Part shown: one piece after another, positions 5,616 to 5,822 of the stretch
Position numbering within the stretch: position 1 is the first letter of the stretch
How the letters are laid out: each line of letters starts with the position of its first letter
DNA from: Pseudomonadota bacterium
Lineage (GTDB): Bacteria; Pseudomonadota; Alphaproteobacteria; Rhizobiales; Aestuariivirgaceae
NCBI GenBank assembly: GCA_016522385.1
Contig: JAEKFU010000756.1
Span: 1 to 5,822, forward strand
Length of the DNA stretch: 5,822 nucleotides
Direction: 5' to 3'
Position numbers and translations under genes: made by a program
The notes under the pieces: model-generated
Seen by the model: only the letters and a program-made list of their open reading frames with translations
Told to the model about the DNA's origin: nothing
The model's database searches: none

Positions 5616-5822
5616 ATGAGCGGGTTCTTCAAGCGTTTGTTCGGCGGCCAATCGACCGGCGATGCCGACGGCGGCCCATTGGCCGAACCGGAAGCCTATA
5701 ACGGTTATGTCATCCAACCGGAGCCAAAGCGGGAGAGCGGACAATGGCACGTTGCTGGGGTGATTACCCGGGAAGGTGAGCCGGATGGACCTGCGCACCG
5801 TTTCATTCGCGCTGATACCTAC
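5616..5822 (+). CDS. HlyU-family (PF10115-like) small protein, 5' part only
   Basis: Sixty-nine codons are open to the right edge with no stop; family members are about 90-100 residues, so roughly two thirds is present. The ATG at 5616 is the only usable start: an in-frame TAA lies at 5595-5597, and AGGT sits 6 nt upstream. The protein begins MSGFFKRLFGG, a short basic-amphipathic start followed by a Gly/Asp-rich linker (10-22), then a compact domain with AYNGYVIQPEPKRESGQWHV (27-46) and HRFIRADTY (61-69). This pattern, including the F-I-R-A-D motif, is that of the small alphaproteobacterial proteins labelled HlyU. The label derives from a Vibrio toxin-gene activator; no DNA-binding fold is visible here, so a regulatory role should not be assumed. 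It lies 97 bp after the permease on the same strand and may be transcribed separately or by read-through. Confidence 0.8.
   Translation, partial: MSGFFKRLFGGQSTGDADGGPLAEPEAYNGYVIQPEPKRESGQWHVAGVITREGEPDGPAHRFIRADTY

Noticed and set aside
5541..5798. 85-codon minus-strand frame over the HlyU-family gene
   Set aside because: Antisense to a recognisable coding sequence; no motif and no ribosome binding site support.

Overview
The window looks like chromosomal DNA of an alphaproteobacterium, most likely of the Rhizobiales (Hyphomicrobiales). This is inferred from three things: the minus-strand order ileS - lspA - DUF3035/BamF-type lipoprotein, an IleRS whose C-terminal zinc site has lost cysteines, and a short HlyU-family (PF10115-like) gene at the right edge. 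The species cannot be named from the sequence alone.

Layout. Positions 1-3796 hold a minus-strand housekeeping cluster read right to left: ileS (isoleucyl-tRNA synthetase, complete), lspA (signal peptidase II, overlapping the ileS stop) and, after an 85-bp gap, the start of a small lipoprotein gene resembling the outer-membrane assembly subunit BamF, cut by the left edge. Positions 3797-4136 are a 340-bp divergent intergenic region. It contains a 70-bp nested inverted repeat that would lie in the ileS leader, and a near-consensus sigma-70 promoter overlapped by a palindromic operator for the rightward genes. Positions 4137-5518 are a two-gene plus-strand operon: an ArsR-family repressor and a PF03773 (ArsP-like) permease, joined by an ATGA stop/start overlap. 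Positions 5519-5615 are a short gap, and 5616-5822 is the 5' part of a HlyU-family gene running off the right edge.

How the genes fit together. LspA removes signal peptides from lipoproteins, and the BamF-like product next to it carries a clear lipobox, so the enzyme probably sits beside one of its own substrates. On the other side, the ArsR-like protein probably represses its own promoter. The -10 element lies inside the dyad and the predicted transcript starts at or next to the ATG, which implies a leaderless mRNA. Metal or metalloid binding, perhaps through the Cys104-Cys105 pair, would release repression and allow expression of a cysteine-bearing permease, plausibly for trivalent (organo)arsenical efflux. 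That substrate is inferred from family and context; no arsC, arsB, arsM or arsH gene is present in the window.

I did not find a convincing undescribed system. The items most worth a second look are the leaderless, operator-embedded arsR promoter, the cysteine and internal-repeat layout of the permease, and the structured element upstream of ileS.
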